Notes: a model not told the origin generated them from the letters alone. A stretch of DNA of 64,000 nt from Cellulomonas hominis (GCF_014201095.1 NZ_JACHDN010000001.1:4340001-4404000); one strand, 5' to 3'; shown: positions 1-9,158, numbered from the stretch's first letter. Program-made: numbers and translations.

Positions 1-2704
1 CGGAGGGGGTGGGCACGAGCCGCGGCTCGCCCCCGGCCGGCGCGGGCCGCACCCGCTCGACGACCGCCTGCACCCCGGAGCGCTGCACGTCCGGGCGCAG
101 CACCCCGATCCCGTGCCGCCGGGCGTCGGCGACCAGGGTCTGCGGCGAGTAGAACCCCATGGGCTGCGCGGCGAGCAGCCCCGCGTAGAACGCGGCGGGG
201 TGGTGCACCTTGAGCCACGCGCTCGCGTACACGAGGAACGCGAACGAGTAGGCGTGCGACTCGGGGAAGCCGAAGTCGGCGAACGCCTTGAGCTTCTCGT
301 AGACCTCCTCGCGCACCGGCTCGGGCAGGCCGTTGCGGGTCATGCCGGCCATGAGCCGGGCGCGCAGGGCCTCCATCTTCTCGAGGCTGCGCTTGGACCC
401 CATGGCGCGGCGCAGCTGGTCCGCCTCGGCCGGGGTGAAGTCCGCGACGTCGATGGCCATCTGCATCAGCTGCTCCTGGAACAGCGGCACGCCGAGGGTG
501 CGCCTCAGGGACTTCTCCAGCTTCGGGTGCGCGTAGGTGATCGGCTGGCGGCCCTGGTAGCGCTCGATGTACGGGTGCACGGACCCGCCCTGGATCGGGC
601 CGGGGCGGATGAGCGCGACCTCGACGACGATGCCGTAGAAGTTCCGGGGCTGGAGGCGCGGCAGGGTGCCCATCTGGGCGCGGGACTCCACCTGGAACAC
701 CCCGACGGTGTCGGCGGCGCACAGCAGGTCGTAGACCAGGGGGTCCTCGTCCGGCAGGGCGTGCAGGTCGAGCCGCGGACCGCCGTGCTGCTCCACCTGG
801 TCGAACGCGAGCCGCAGGGCCGTGAGCATGCCGAGGCCGAGCAGGTCGAACTTCACCAGCCCGGCGTCGGCGCAGTCGTCCTTGTCCCACTGCAGGACGG
901 TGCGGCCCTCCATGCGCGCCCACTCCACGGGGCACACCTCGATGATCGGCCGGTCGCACATGACCATGCCGCCGGAGTGGATGCCCAGGTGCCGCGGCAG
1001 GCGCAGGAACCGGTCGGCGAGGTCGATCACCGGAGCGGGGATCTCGTCCAGGTCGCTGGCGGGCGGCGGCCGGTGCGCGGGGACGACGTCGTGGCCGTCG
1101 GCGGTGGGCTCGCCGACGGCCGGCTCGTGGTTCCAGCCCCACACGACGCCCTCGGGGTCGCGCTGCTGGGCGGCGTACGCGGCGGCGGGGTCCGCGGGCC
1201 CGCGGTTCTCGCCGGACCACCAGGGGTGCCGGGGCTGCGGGCCGCGCAGGGTCCCCCAGCGCTCGATCGACTTGCTCCAGGCGTCCTGCTGGCCGACGTC
1301 GTAGCCCAGGGCGCGGGCGGCGTCCCGGACGGCGGAGCGGGCGCGGTAGGAGATGACGTTCGCGACCTGCGCGGCGTGCGTGCGGCCGTGCTTGGCGTAG
1401 ACGTACTGGATGACCTCCTCGCGGCGGCCGGACTCGATGTCGACGTCGATGTCCGGCGGCCCGTCGCGCTCGGGGGCGAGGAACCGCTCGAACAGCAGGC
1501 CGTACTGCACGGCGTCCACGGCGGTGACCTTGAGGGCGTAGCAGACGGCGGAGTTCGCGGCGGACCCCCGCCCCTGGGCGAGGATGCCGTTGCGGTGGCA
1601 GAAGTCGACGAGGTCGTAGACGACGAGGAAGTACCCAGGGAAGCCGAGGTCCTCGATCACGCGCAGCTCGTGCTCGAGCTGCGCGTACGCGCCGGGCACC
1701 TTCTCGGCCTCGGGCGGGCCGTAGCACTCGAGCGCCCCGCGGCGGACGAGCTCGCGCAGCCAGGTGGCCTCGGTGTGCCCGGGCGGCACCGGGTACGGCG
1801 GGAGGTCCGGGGCGACGAGGTGCAGGTCGAAGGCGCACTCGGCGCCGATCGCGGCGGCGTTCGCGACGGCCTGCGGGTGCCGGCGGTGCCGGTGCAGCAT
1901 CTCGGCCGCGGACGCCAGGTGCGCCGTCGGGGCGCCCGGGAGCCAGCCGTCGAGGTCCTCCATCGAGGAGCGGGCGCGCACCGCCGCGAGCGCCATCGCG
2001 AGGTCCGCGTCGCGCGGGGTCGCGTAGTGCACGTTCCCGGTGGCGACCAGCGGCAGCCCGGCGCCGTCCGCGAGCGCCGCCAGGGCGTCCGCGACCTCGG
2101 AGTCGTACGGGCCGCCGCCCTGGGTGACCTCGACCGCCACGTTGTCCCGCCCGAACAGCGCGACCAGCCGGTCGAGCTCGGCGCGCGCCCGGTCGACGCC
2201 CCCGGCCGCGACCCCCGGGCCGTCGCCGGTGAGCACCCGGCGCACGGGGCCCTTGCGGCAGCCGGTGAGCACGAGCCACCGGCCGTCGGCCTGCTCGGCG
2301 AGGGACTCCAGGCGGTAGGCGGCAGCGCCCTTGGTGCCGGTGGCCAGGTGCGCCTCGGCGATCGTGCGGGACAGGGCGCGGTAGCCGTCGGGGCCGCGGG
2401 CGAGCACGGGCAGGTGCACGGCGCGCGGGTCGGGGACACCGGTCGGCGGGTCGAGGACGTCGGGGCCGGCGAGCCCCGGGACGGGCAGGTGCAGCTCGGC
2501 GCCGAACACGGTCGGCAGCCCGACGCGGCGGGCGGCCTCGGCGAACCGGACGACGCCGTACAGCCCGTCGTGGTCCGTGAGGCCGAGCGCGGTCAGGCCG
2601 AGCCGGTGCGCCTCCGCGGCGAGCTCCTCCGGCTGGCTGGCACCGTCGAGGAAGCTGAACGCCGAGTGCGCGTGCAGCTCCGCGTAGCGGGGGGTGTCAG
2701 TCAT
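1..2704 (-). CDS. dnaE2: Error-prone DNA polymerase DnaE2, 3' end outside window
   Basis: Alpha-subunit-type C-family polymerase that does lesion bypass and SOS mutagenesis with ImuA'/ImuB. About 901 codons are visible without a stop; the C-terminus lies beyond the left edge. The product begins MTDTPRYAELHAHSAFSFLD, the PHP-domain opening typical of DnaE/DnaE2, followed by LTDHDGLYG. Near the left edge it reads GFYSPQTLVADARRHG, a late DnaE2 segment. The ATG (2704-2702) overlaps the end of imuB by 8 bp, so translation is probably coupled. It is the last gene of a three-gene SOS operon on the minus strand. DnaE2 rather than the replicative DnaE1 is inferred from the ImuA'B partners and the PHP sequence. 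Confidence 0.95.
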   Translation of the reverse strand, partial: MTDTPRYAELHAHSAFSFLDGASQPEELAAEAHRLGLTALGLTDHDGLYGVVRFAEAARRVGLPTVFGAELHLPVPGLAGPDVLDPPTGVPDPRAVHLPVLARGPDGYRALSRTIAEAHLATGTKGAAAYRLESLAEQADGRWLVLTGCRKGPVRRVLTGDGPGVAAGGVDRARAELDRLVALFGRDNVAVEVTQGGGPYDSEVADALAALADGAGLPLVATGNVHYATPRDADLAMALAAVRARSSMEDLDGWLPGAPTAHLASAAEMLHRHRRHPQAVANAAAIGAECAFDLHLVAPDLPPYPVPPGHTEATWLRELVRRGALECYGPPEAEKVPGAYAQLEHELRVIEDLGFPGYFLVVYDLVDFCHRNGILAQGRGSAANSAVCYALKVTAVDAVQYGLLFERFLAPERDGPPDIDVDIESGRREEVIQYVYAKHGRTHAAQVANVISYRARSAVRDAARALGYDVGQQDAWSKSIERWGTLRGPQPRHPWWSGENRGPADPAAAYAAQQRDPEGVVWGWNHEPAVGEPTADGHDVVPAHRPPPASDLDEIPAPVIDLADRFLRLPRHLGIHSGGMVMCDRPIIEVCPVEWARMEGRTVLQWDKDDCADAGLVKFDLLGLGMLTALRLAFDQVEQHGGPRLDLHALPDEDPLVYDLLCAADTVGVFQVESRAQMGTLPRLQPRNFYGIVVEVALIRPGPIQGGSVHPYIERYQGRQPITYAHPKLEKSLRRTLGVPLFQEQLMQMAIDVADFTPAEADQLRRAMGSKRSLEKMEALRARLMAGMTRNGLPEPVREEVYEKLKAFADFGFPESHAYSFAFLVYASAWLKVHHPAAFYAGLLAAQPMGFYSPQTLVADARRHGIGVLRPDVQRSGVQAVVERVRPAPAGGEPRLVPTPS

Positions 2705-4325
2705 AGACGGCCTCGCAGGTCCAGCCGTCGGGGCGGCAGGCGAGCAGCAGGGCGCGCCCGCCGTCGAGGGTCACCTGCACGTGCAGGCACAGCTGCGCGT
2801 CGGTGGCCGACCACCACCGCTCGGCGAGCGGCCAGGGCCCGGCCCAGCCCGCGACGCGGTGCTCGGCGGCGGGCCGCCGGCCGGTGGCGGCGGTGCGGAC
2901 CCGGGCGGGCACGCCGCTCAGGGTGAGCCGGCCGTCGAACCGCACGGGCCGGCCCTCCGCGTCCAGCACCTCCACCGGGGACGGCCGCGCGGGCACGGTC
3001 GCGGGGGCGGGCTGCGGCAGCCGCCCGGGCCACGGCCGGTCGACGGGCCGGGGCGCGGCGGCCTGGGCGCCCCAGGGCTGCAGGTGCACCTGGTCGCGGA
3101 CGTCCCGCCCGCCCTGCAGGGCGGCGGTGAGCACGCCGTCCCCGCCGAGCAGGCCCTGCACCCGGTCCAGCGCCCGGTGCGCGCGCAGGTCACCACCCGA
3201 CGGGCCGCCCCACAGCCGCCCCTGCTCGGCGCCGGCGGCGGCGACGTCCTCCGCGGTGATCCCCAGCGCGACCAGCCCGACGGGCTCGCCCTGCTCGTCC
3301 GGGTCGCCGCCGGCCCGGGTGCCGTCGAGGGCCGCCGCGGTGAGCCAGCCCTCGAGCTGCCAGCGGATCCGGTCGGTGATCCGGGCGGCCGACAGCCCGC
3401 CGAGGCCGCCGAGGTCGGTCCGCCAGGTCCGGGACAGCTCGTCGCCGGCGTCGGTGCGCGCGGTGATCCGCAGCCGCCCGCAGGTCAGGGACTGCTCGGT
3501 GAGCAGGGCGTGCAGCTCCTCCGCGAGGCGGCGTCCGGCGAACGTCGCGACGTCCACCCGGTGCGCGGGCGGGTCGAGGTCGGCGCGGACCTCGAGGTCC
3601 GCCTCGGGCCGCCGCCGCGCGGGCGGGCGCAGGTCCTCGCCGCGCACGAGGGTCCACGCCCAGGTGCCCCAGGCGCCGAACCGGGCGTGCACGTCCCCGC
3701 CGGCGAGGGCCGCGAGGTCGCCCAGCGTGCGCAGCCCGAGGCGGCGCAGCAGGTCCACCAGGTCCGCGACGGCGCGCACGGCGTCGTCCTGCATCGCGGC
3801 GGGCGCCAGGTCGCCGACGTCCCGCGGCGCGAGGAAGGCCGGCGAGGCGCCCGGCGGCACCACCTCGTCGGTGCGGGCGGCGAGGACCGCGGCGAGCAGC
3901 CCGTCCGCGGTGCCGACCTGGCACTCGTGCCCGGTCCGCTCGGCCACGACGGACACCAGCCGCTCGGCCAGCGCCTCCTCCGTGCCGTGGAACCGCGCGG
4001 CGCCACCGGCCGGGAGCAGCAGCAGGCCGGGGCGGGCGACCTCGATGCCGGCGACCACGGCCTCGGTCGCGGCGGCCACCGGCTCGAACAGCCGGGCGTC
4101 GCGGTCGTCGTCGGCGGGCAGCAGCACGACCTCCGGGCACGCGCCCTGCGCCTGGCGGCGGCGCATCCCGCGGCGCACGCCCTGGGCGCGGGCCAGCGCG
4201 GACACGGCGGTCAGGCGGGCGCCGTGCTGCACGGCGGCGGGCAGGTGCGGCGGGACGTCCGCGGCACGCACCGCGGCGACGACCGGCCAGTCCGGCACCC
4301 AGAGGACGGTGGTGCGGGTGCTCAT
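2697..4325 (-). CDS. imuB: ImuB, catalytically inactive Y-family polymerase-like mutasome adaptor
   Basis: A 542-residue Y-family (DinB/UmuC-like) protein. In mycobacteria ImuB does not polymerise; it bridges ImuA' and DnaE2 to the beta clamp. The N-terminus reads VLWVPDWPVVAAV where active Y polymerases carry the metal-binding D of a DMDAFFA-type motif, and the S-x-D-E motif is replaced by GLLLLPAGGAARFHG. Both support a non-catalytic role. Around residues 367-372 is QGRLWG, close to the QLPLWG clamp-binding motif described for M. tuberculosis ImuB. The ATG overlaps the imuA' stop by 4 bp (ATGA), and the 3' end overlaps dnaE2 by 8 bp. Confidence 0.93.
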   Translation of the reverse strand: MSTRTTVLWVPDWPVVAAVRAADVPPHLPAAVQHGARLTAVSALARAQGVRRGMRRRQAQGACPEVVLLPADDDRDARLFEPVAAATEAVVAGIEVARPGLLLLPAGGAARFHGTEEALAERLVSVVAERTGHECQVGTADGLLAAVLAARTDEVVPPGASPAFLAPRDVGDLAPAAMQDDAVRAVADLVDLLRRLGLRTLGDLAALAGGDVHARFGAWGTWAWTLVRGEDLRPPARRRPEADLEVRADLDPPAHRVDVATFAGRRLAEELHALLTEQSLTCGRLRITARTDAGDELSRTWRTDLGGLGGLSAARITDRIRWQLEGWLTAAALDGTRAGGDPDEQGEPVGLVALGITAEDVAAAGAEQGRLWGGPSGGDLRAHRALDRVQGLLGGDGVLTAALQGGRDVRDQVHLQPWGAQAAAPRPVDRPWPGRLPQPAPATVPARPSPVEVLDAEGRPVRFDGRLTLSGVPARVRTAATGRRPAAEHRVAGWAGPWPLAERWWSATDAQLCLHVQVTLDGGRALLLACRPDGWTCEAVYD

Positions 4326-5356
4326 CCGACGAGCCTCAGGCCGGCCCGCTCCGCCGGGGCGGGGGTGGGTGCCGGGGCGGGCGCGGGCGCCGCGGGCAGC
4401 CCGTACGGGTCGGTCCCGACCTCGAGGGGCAGCACCAGGCGCAGGTCCTGCGTCTGGCCCGCGCTGCCGCGCCCGGTCCGGGTCACGTGCAGCTCGTGCG
4501 CGCGCAGCCGCCCGTCGCCGTCACCGACGCCGGACCACCGGCCGCCCTCGACGGTCAGCACGCAGCCCGCACCGGGCCACGGCGCGGTCGACAGCAGCAC
4601 GGACCCGCGGTCCCGCGCGCGGGCCATGAGGCGGCGGCGGTCCGCGTCCACGAGCGTGGCACCCGGCCCCACGACCACGACGTCGATCCCGTCCAGCAGG
4701 GCCGCGACCACGGTCGGCGTGTCCACCCCCGGGCGCGGGACGACGGCCAGCCGCTCCAGGGCCACGCCGGTCTGCGCGGCCGCGAGCAGGCCGAGGCTCG
4801 GCTGCCCGACCACGGCCGCCCACGCCTCGCGCGCCGTGCACGCGGCGGCGACCATGGCGAGCACCAGGGAGGTCGAGCCCAGCACCGCGGTGGTGCTGCC
4901 GCGCCGCAGGCCGTCCGACAGCAGCGGGGTGAGCGCGGGCGGCACGGCGAGCGGCGGGCGGTCGGTGAGCAGTACCGGGCCGCGCGCCGCCGGGCGGGCG
5001 GGCGACGGGGCGGGGCGGCCGGGCAGGTCGGGGACCGCGACCGGACCGGCGGGCGGGGCCGAACGGGGCCGGGCGGGCGGGGCCGGGGTGGACGTGGCCG
5101 GTTCCGCGTCCTGCGGGACCACCGCGAGCGCCGCGGTGCCGTGGACGCGCGCCACCGCGTCCGCGAGGTCCGCGCCGCCGCCCGTGACCGCGGGGACGCC
5201 GCCGGCCCGGGTCGCCTGGCCCGCCCCACCCCGGGCCGCCCCGTCGCCGGCACCGCGGGCCCCGTCGGCCGGCCGTGCGAGGCTGCGCGCCCCGGTGCGC
5301 AGCTCGGCGTGCGCGAGGGCGGCCCGGGCCCGGGCGATCCGCTCCTCCTGGCTCAC
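4322..5356 (-). CDS. imuA': ImuA', RecA-like mutasome accessory protein
   Basis: A 344-residue first gene of the imuA'-imuB-dnaE2 operon. The start chosen is GTG at 5356-5354 ([14 protein letters not shown]), preceded by a GGAAGGGG ribosome binding site. An upstream in-frame ATG would add only a short Arg-rich stretch and lies closer to the promoter. An Ala/Pro-rich central segment precedes a RecA/ImuA-like region with [14 protein letters not shown], a degenerate Walker A position, and later [12 protein letters not shown]. In M. tuberculosis ImuA' is needed with ImuB for DnaE2-dependent mutagenesis. A LexA box lies 46 bp upstream. Confidence 0.9.
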   Translation of the reverse strand: MSQEERIARARAALAHAELRTGARSLARPADGARGAGDGAARGGAGQATRAGGVPAVTGGGADLADAVARVHGTAALAVVPQDAEPATSTPAPPARPRSAPPAGPVAVPDLPGRPAPSPARPAARGPVLLTDRPPLAVPPALTPLLSDGLRRGSTTAVLGSTSLVLAMVAAACTAREAWAAVVGQPSLGLLAAAQTGVALERLAVVPRPGVDTPTVVAALLDGIDVVVVGPGATLVDADRRRLMARARDRGSVLLSTAPWPGAGCVLTVEGGRWSGVGDGDGRLRAHELHVTRTGRGSAGQTQDLRLVLPLEVGTDPYGLPAAPAPAPAPTPAPAERAGLRLVG

Positions 5357-5401
5357 CGCCGCACCCCTTCCGTACCTGCGGCACCGCCGCACCCGACTCG
5401 T

Positions 5402-5417
5402 TCGAACACGTGTTCGA
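5402..5417. promoter_or_regulatory. LexA (SOS) box
   Basis: TCGAACACGTGTTCGA is a perfect palindrome matching the actinobacterial/Gram-positive LexA consensus CGAAC-N4-GTTCG exactly. It sits 46 bp upstream of the imuA' GTG, so it should repress the mutasome operon until DNA damage. The divergent PEBP gene starts 157 bp to the right and is less likely to be a target. Confidence 0.93.
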
Positions 5418-5574
5418 TTGTGCCAGTAGACGCCGACATCCGGGACCTCGTCAATCCGGCGTCACCCGCCCTGGGGACCACGCCCGGCGCGTCCCGCGCG
5501 ACCCGCCGGAGCCCCTGCGCGGACCCCGCCGGCGGGGCAGGATGGCGGCGACCGCACCACCCCTGAGGAGCACC

Positions 5575-6111
5575 ATGGCCGTCTCGCTGACCCGCCCCGT
5601 CGCCCCCGAGCCCTACGCCCTGCTGCCGTCCGTCGCCGGCTTCGACGTCGCGAGCGCCGACGTCGTGCACGGCGAGCCGCTGGACGCCGCGTTCGCCGCG
5701 GACGGCGGGAACCTGTCACCCGCGCTGGACTGGTCCGGCTTCCCGGAGGGCACCCGCTCGTTCGTCGTGAGCTGCTTCGACCCGGACGCCCCGACCCCCG
5801 CCGGCTACTGGCACTGGACGGTCGTCGACGTCCCGGTGAGCACGACCTCGCTCCCCCGCGGCACCGGCTCGGCGGAGGGCGACCTGCTGCCGCCGGGCGC
5901 GTTCCAGGTCCGCACCGACGGCGGCTCGGTGGGCTACGAGGGCGCCGCGCCGCCGCCCGGGGACCGGCCGCACCGGTACGTGTTCGCGGTGCACGCCCTC
6001 GACGTCGAGCACCTGGACGTCCCGCGGGACGCGACGCCCACCGCCGTCGCGTTCACGGCGCTGTTCCACACCCTCGGCCGGGCGACGATCACGCCGACCT
6101 ACGCCCGCTGA
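5575..6111 (+). CDS. YbhB/YbcL family Raf-kinase-inhibitor-like (PEBP) protein
   Basis: 178 residues, the usual length of bacterial PEBP proteins. The ATG follows a TGAGGAGCACC ribosome binding site. Family signatures are [20 protein letters not shown], then [20 protein letters not shown] (the DPDAP ligand-pocket motif and the W-HW segment), and [11 protein letters not shown] near the end. PEBPs bind phosphorylated ligands or lipids; the role of bacterial members is mostly unknown. It ends 35 bp from the convergent GNAT gene. Confidence 0.92.
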   Translation: MAVSLTRPVAPEPYALLPSVAGFDVASADVVHGEPLDAAFAADGGNLSPALDWSGFPEGTRSFVVSCFDPDAPTPAGYWHWTVVDVPVSTTSLPRGTGSAEGDLLPPGAFQVRTDGGSVGYEGAAPPPGDRPHRYVFAVHALDVEHLDVPRDATPTAVAFTALFHTLGRATITPTYAR

Positions 6112-6146
6112 CGGCCCGCCGACGCACCCGGGGCACCCGACCCGCC

Positions 6147-6626
6147 TCAGCCGGCCGGGAGGTCCAGGTCCAGCTCCAGCACCATCCCGGTCGCCCCCGG
6201 CGCCACGTCGCGGAACCCGAGCGACTCGTACAGCCGCCGCCCCGGCGGGTCCGCGACCAGCGTCACGTACGCCCCCCGCGGTGCCCGCGCGCGGACGTCG
6301 ACGAGCAGCCGGGTCAGCACCCGGCGCCCGAGCCCGCGACGCTGGTGCGCGGGGTCGACCGCCATGTCCGCCACCAGGAAGTACCACCCGCCGTCCCCGA
6401 CGACCCGCCCCATGGCGACGACCGCGCCCTCCGCGGTGCGGACGTGGCACCACGACCAGCTGCCCGCGAGCGCCCCGTCGGCCTGCTCGGGCCGCTTGGG
6501 CGTCAGCCCGGACTCGCGGCGCAGGCGGAGGTAGTCCGCGCGCGGCGGGGCGGCGGGCACGAGCACGTAGGGGTCGGCGGCGAACGGGTCGGCGGCGACG
6601 GGGTCGGCGGTCACGCGCCCCATCAT
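6147..6626 (-). CDS. GNAT family N-acetyltransferase
   Basis: About 159 residues. Two adjacent ATGs (6626 and 6623) are possible starts behind GGGAGTGG. The acetyl-CoA-binding motif A is clear: VADMAVDPAHQRRGLGRRVL (a Q/RxxGxG/A pyrophosphate loop), followed by LYESLGFRDV in motif B. The substrate cannot be predicted. A much longer frame continues upstream on this strand, but it overlaps the YbaK gene and is not coding. Confidence 0.88.
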   Translation of the reverse strand: MMGRVTADPVAADPFAADPYVLVPAAPPRADYLRLRRESGLTPKRPEQADGALAGSWSWCHVRTAEGAVVAMGRVVGDGGWYFLVADMAVDPAHQRRGLGRRVLTRLLVDVRARAPRGAYVTLVADPPGRRLYESLGFRDVAPGATGMVLELDLDLPAG

Positions 6627-6659
6627 GACCACTCCCGGCGCGCGACCGGGCGCCGTGGG

Positions 6660-6665
6660 TAACCT
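6660..6665 (+). promoter_or_regulatory. -10 hexamer TAACCT, probable leaderless start of the YbaK gene
   Basis: TAACCT ends 6 nt before the ATG at 6672 and there is no ribosome binding site, so transcription probably starts at or beside the A of the ATG. Confidence 0.55.
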
Positions 6666-6671
6666 GCGGAC

Positions 6672-7244
6672 ATGCCGCTGACGCTCGGGACCCTGACCTG
6701 GCTGCGCGCCGTCGACCGCCTCGACCTGCTCGCCGAGCCCACCGCCGCGGCGGTGTCCGGCTGGGCGGCCGTGGACCCGGCGGTGGCGGACCAGGTGCTC
6801 GTGACGGAGATCGACCCCGGCCTCGCGGACACCGCCGCGATGACGGAGGCCTACGACCTGCCGCTCGCCCTGTCGGCGAACTGCGTGCTGGTCTCGGGCC
6901 GCCGGGCGGGCGACGAGCGCCTGGCCGCCGCGGTGGTGCGGGCCACGACGCGCGCGGACGTGAACAACGCCGTCAAGCGGCTGCTGGACGTGCGGAAGGC
7001 GTCGTTCCTGCCGATGGACCGGGCCGTCGAGGAGTCCGGCATGGAGTACGGCGGCATCACCCCCCTGGGCCTGCCCCCGGGCTACCGGGTGCTGGTGGAC
7101 GCGGCCGTCGCGGCGGACCACGGCGACGCGGGCGGCACCGTCATCATCGGGTCGGGGCTGCGCCGCTCGAAGATCGCCCTGCCGGGGTCGCTGCTCGCGT
7201 CGGCGCCGGGCGTGGAGGTCGTGGACGGTCTCGGCCTGGCCTGA
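6672..7244 (+). CDS. YbaK/EbsC family aminoacyl-tRNA deacylase-like protein
   Basis: 190 residues with the YbaK fold. An N-terminal helical extension precedes the core, which shows the usual landmarks: ALSANCVLVSGR, then NNAVKRLLDVRKASFLPMDRAVEESGMEYGGITPLGLP (the conserved K and the GGITPxGLP loop), and GSGLRRSKIALPG. Family members hydrolyse mischarged tRNAs such as Cys-tRNA(Pro); the tRNA specificity of this one is not readable. It is convergent with the TetR gene, with a 10-bp gap. Confidence 0.9.
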   Translation: MPLTLGTLTWLRAVDRLDLLAEPTAAAVSGWAAVDPAVADQVLVTEIDPGLADTAAMTEAYDLPLALSANCVLVSGRRAGDERLAAAVVRATTRADVNNAVKRLLDVRKASFLPMDRAVEESGMEYGGITPLGLPPGYRVLVDAAVAADHGDAGGTVIIGSGLRRSKIALPGSLLASAPGVEVVDGLGLA

Positions 7245-7254
7245 CGCGCGCGGG

Positions 7255-8034
7255 TCACGACCCCGGCGGCAGCCCAACCGCAGCGGCCGTCCGTCGCGCG
7301 ACGTCGTCCAGGTGCTCCGCGCGGGCCTCGACGACCCGCCGGTAGTGCCCGAACAGCTCGAAGGACACCGCCCCGAACAGCTCGGTCCAGGCGTCCACCA
7401 CGGCGAGCGGCAACCGCGGGTCGACGGCCGACGCGTCGACCCCCTCGACCCCCTCGAGCGCCGTCCCGAGCAGCGCCCGCGCGTCGGCCAGCAGCGCGTC
7501 CCCCAGCGCCGCACCGGGCAGCGCCCCGGCCGCGCCGGCGGCCGGGCGACCCCCCGCCACCCAGCCCTCGACCGCGATCCCCGCCAGCAGCAGCGCGACC
7601 CGCGACGCCGGCGCGGCGGTGTCCTCGGGCGCGACGTACCCGGGCACGGGCGAGCCGTAGATCAGCGCGTACTCGTGCGGGTGCCCGAGCGCCCACCCCC
7701 GCACGGCGCGGTGCACCGCGAGCCACCGCCCGAGCAGGTCGGCGCGCGGCACGGCGGCCTCGGCGGCCGCCGCGGCGTCGGCGAGCCCGACGTAGGCGTC
7801 GGTGATGAGCGCGGTGAGCAGCGCGTCCCGGTTCGGGAAGTACCGGTAGACGGCGGACGGCGCCATGCCGAGCTGCCGGGTGACGGCGCGCACGGACAGC
7901 GCGGCCGCACCGACCTCGGCGAGCTGGTCGCGTGCGGCGTCGGCGATCTGCCGGACGAGCTCCCGGCGGGCGCGCGCACGGACCCCCTCGGCCCGGGGGC
8001 CGCCGTCGAGGTCGGGGTCGGGGCGGGCGGTCAC
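7255..8034 (-). CDS. TetR/AcrR family transcriptional regulator
   Basis: 259 residues from GTG 8034-8032 (VTARPDPD); the frame opens 15 codons earlier but without a ribosome binding site. The N-terminal HTH reads LSVRAVTRQLGMAPSAVYRYFPNRDALLTALI, a textbook TetR recognition helix. The C-terminal ligand domain is unassigned. It is divergent from the epimerase gene, and two palindromic operators lie between them, so it probably represses both itself and the epimerase. Confidence 0.93.
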   Translation of the reverse strand: MTARPDPDLDGGPRAEGVRARARRELVRQIADAARDQLAEVGAAALSVRAVTRQLGMAPSAVYRYFPNRDALLTALITDAYVGLADAAAAAEAAVPRADLLGRWLAVHRAVRGWALGHPHEYALIYGSPVPGYVAPEDTAAPASRVALLLAGIAVEGWVAGGRPAAGAAGALPGAALGDALLADARALLGTALEGVEGVDASAVDPRLPLAVVDAWTELFGAVSFELFGHYRRVVEARAEHLDDVARRTAAAVGLPPGS

Positions 8035-8095
8035 CGGGCCAGCCTGGCACGGCGGGCGGGCGGCAGCCGGCACCGGCACTCCCTTGCGCTGGAAC

Positions 8096-8129
8096 GTGAA
8101 CAGTGTTCACACTGGTGATCACTGCTCAC
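8096..8129. promoter_or_regulatory. Two tandem TetR-type operators
   Basis: Site 1 (8096-8110) is GTGAACAGTGTTCAC, a perfect 7-1-7 inverted repeat. Site 2 (8115-8129) is GTGATCACTGCTCAC, the same half-sites with three changes. The centres are 19 bp apart, placing two dimers nearly two helical turns apart in the divergent promoter region. Confidence 0.75.
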
Positions 8130-8159
8130 GAGCAAGATCGCGCCCTCGAAGGAGCCCCC

Positions 8160-9158
8160 GTGTCCCACCTCGTCGTCGGCGCCGGCCCGGTCGGCTCCGC
8201 GCTCGTCCGCCTGCTGGCCGACCGCGGCGACGCGGTCACCGTCGTCACCCGCTCCGGCGGCGGCCCCGACCACCCGGGGATCCGCCGGGTCGCCGCCGAC
8301 GCGGCCGACGCCGACCGCCTCGCCGACCTGGCCCGCGGCGCCGCCACGGTGGTGAACTGCGCGAACCCCGGCACGTACGCGGAGTGGGAGGCGCGCTGGC
8401 CCCCGCTGGCAGCCGCCCTGCTCGCCGCGGCCGAGCGCTCCGGGGCCGTCCTGGTCACCACGGGCAACCTGTACGGCTACGGCCCGGTCGACGTCCCGAT
8501 GACCCCGGACCTGCCGCTCGCCGCCACGGGCCACAAGGGCCGGCTCCGCGCCCGGATGTGGCAGGACGCGCTCGCCGCCCACGAGGCCGGCCGGGTCCGC
8601 GCCACCGAGGTCCGCGCCGCCGACTACATCGGGCCGACCGTCACGGCCGCCGGCGGGCTGCTGCGCCGGTACGCCGACGCGGCGCTGCGCGGGCGCACCG
8701 CCCGGACGTTCGGCGACCCGGACGTCCCGCACGCGTTCTCCTTCGTCCCCGACGTGGCGCGCACGCTCGCGGCCGTCGCCGGGGACGAGCGCGCCTGGGG
8801 CCGGGCCTGGCACGTCCCGGGCGCGCCGGAGCGCACCGTCCGCGAGGTGCTCACCGACCTCGTCACCGCGGCCGACGCCGTCTCCGCGGCCGGCCCCGGG
8901 ACCGCCGCCCCCGCTCCCCGCGTCCGCCGCGTCCCCCGCCCCCTGCTCGCCGCCGGCGCCCGCGTCGTCCCGGTGCTGCGCGAGCTCGACGAGGTGCTGT
9001 GGCAGTTCGACCGCCCGTTCCGCCTCGACGCGTCCGCGACCACCGCGACGTTCGGCATGCACCCCACGCCCTGGCCCGAGGTGGTCGCCGCGACGGCCGC
9101 GGGCTGGTCTCCCGCGGCCCGCTCGCCGCGCGCCGCACGGGCTCCGCGACTAGCGTGA
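8160..9158 (+). CDS. NAD-dependent epimerase/dehydratase (extended SDR-like)
   Basis: 332 residues from GTG 8160, which is preceded by GAAGGAG; the open frame extends upstream through the operators and is not used. The Rossmann start VSHLVVGAGPVGSALVRLLAD carries GxGxxG, VVNCANPGTY follows, and LVTTGNLYGYGP is the typical SDR SxxxxYG region with altered residues. Substrate unknown. It is regulated, by inference, by the divergent TetR protein. The stop overlaps a TAGCGT hexamer that may start the next operon. Confidence 0.85.
   Translation: MSHLVVGAGPVGSALVRLLADRGDAVTVVTRSGGGPDHPGIRRVAADAADADRLADLARGAATVVNCANPGTYAEWEARWPPLAAALLAAAERSGAVLVTTGNLYGYGPVDVPMTPDLPLAATGHKGRLRARMWQDALAAHEAGRVRATEVRAADYIGPTVTAAGGLLRRYADAALRGRTARTFGDPDVPHAFSFVPDVARTLAAVAGDERAWGRAWHVPGAPERTVREVLTDLVTAADAVSAAGPGTAAPAPRVRRVPRPLLAAGARVVPVLRELDEVLWQFDRPFRLDASATTATFGMHPTPWPEVVAATAAGWSPAARSPRAARAPRLA
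9151..9156 (+). promoter_or_regulatory. -10 hexamer TAGCGT, possible promoter of the redox operon
   Basis: TAGCGT overlaps the epimerase stop codon. Transcription from about 9163 would give a leader near 88 nt before the ATG at 9251, which has its own GAGGAG ribosome binding site. No convincing -35 is seen. Confidence 0.35.

Noticed and set aside
113..2926. Long open frame on the strand opposite dnaE2
   Set aside because: It is a GC-rich shadow: composition is skewed to Gly/Arg/Val/Ala, no motif is seen, and it lies wholly opposite a recognisable polymerase.
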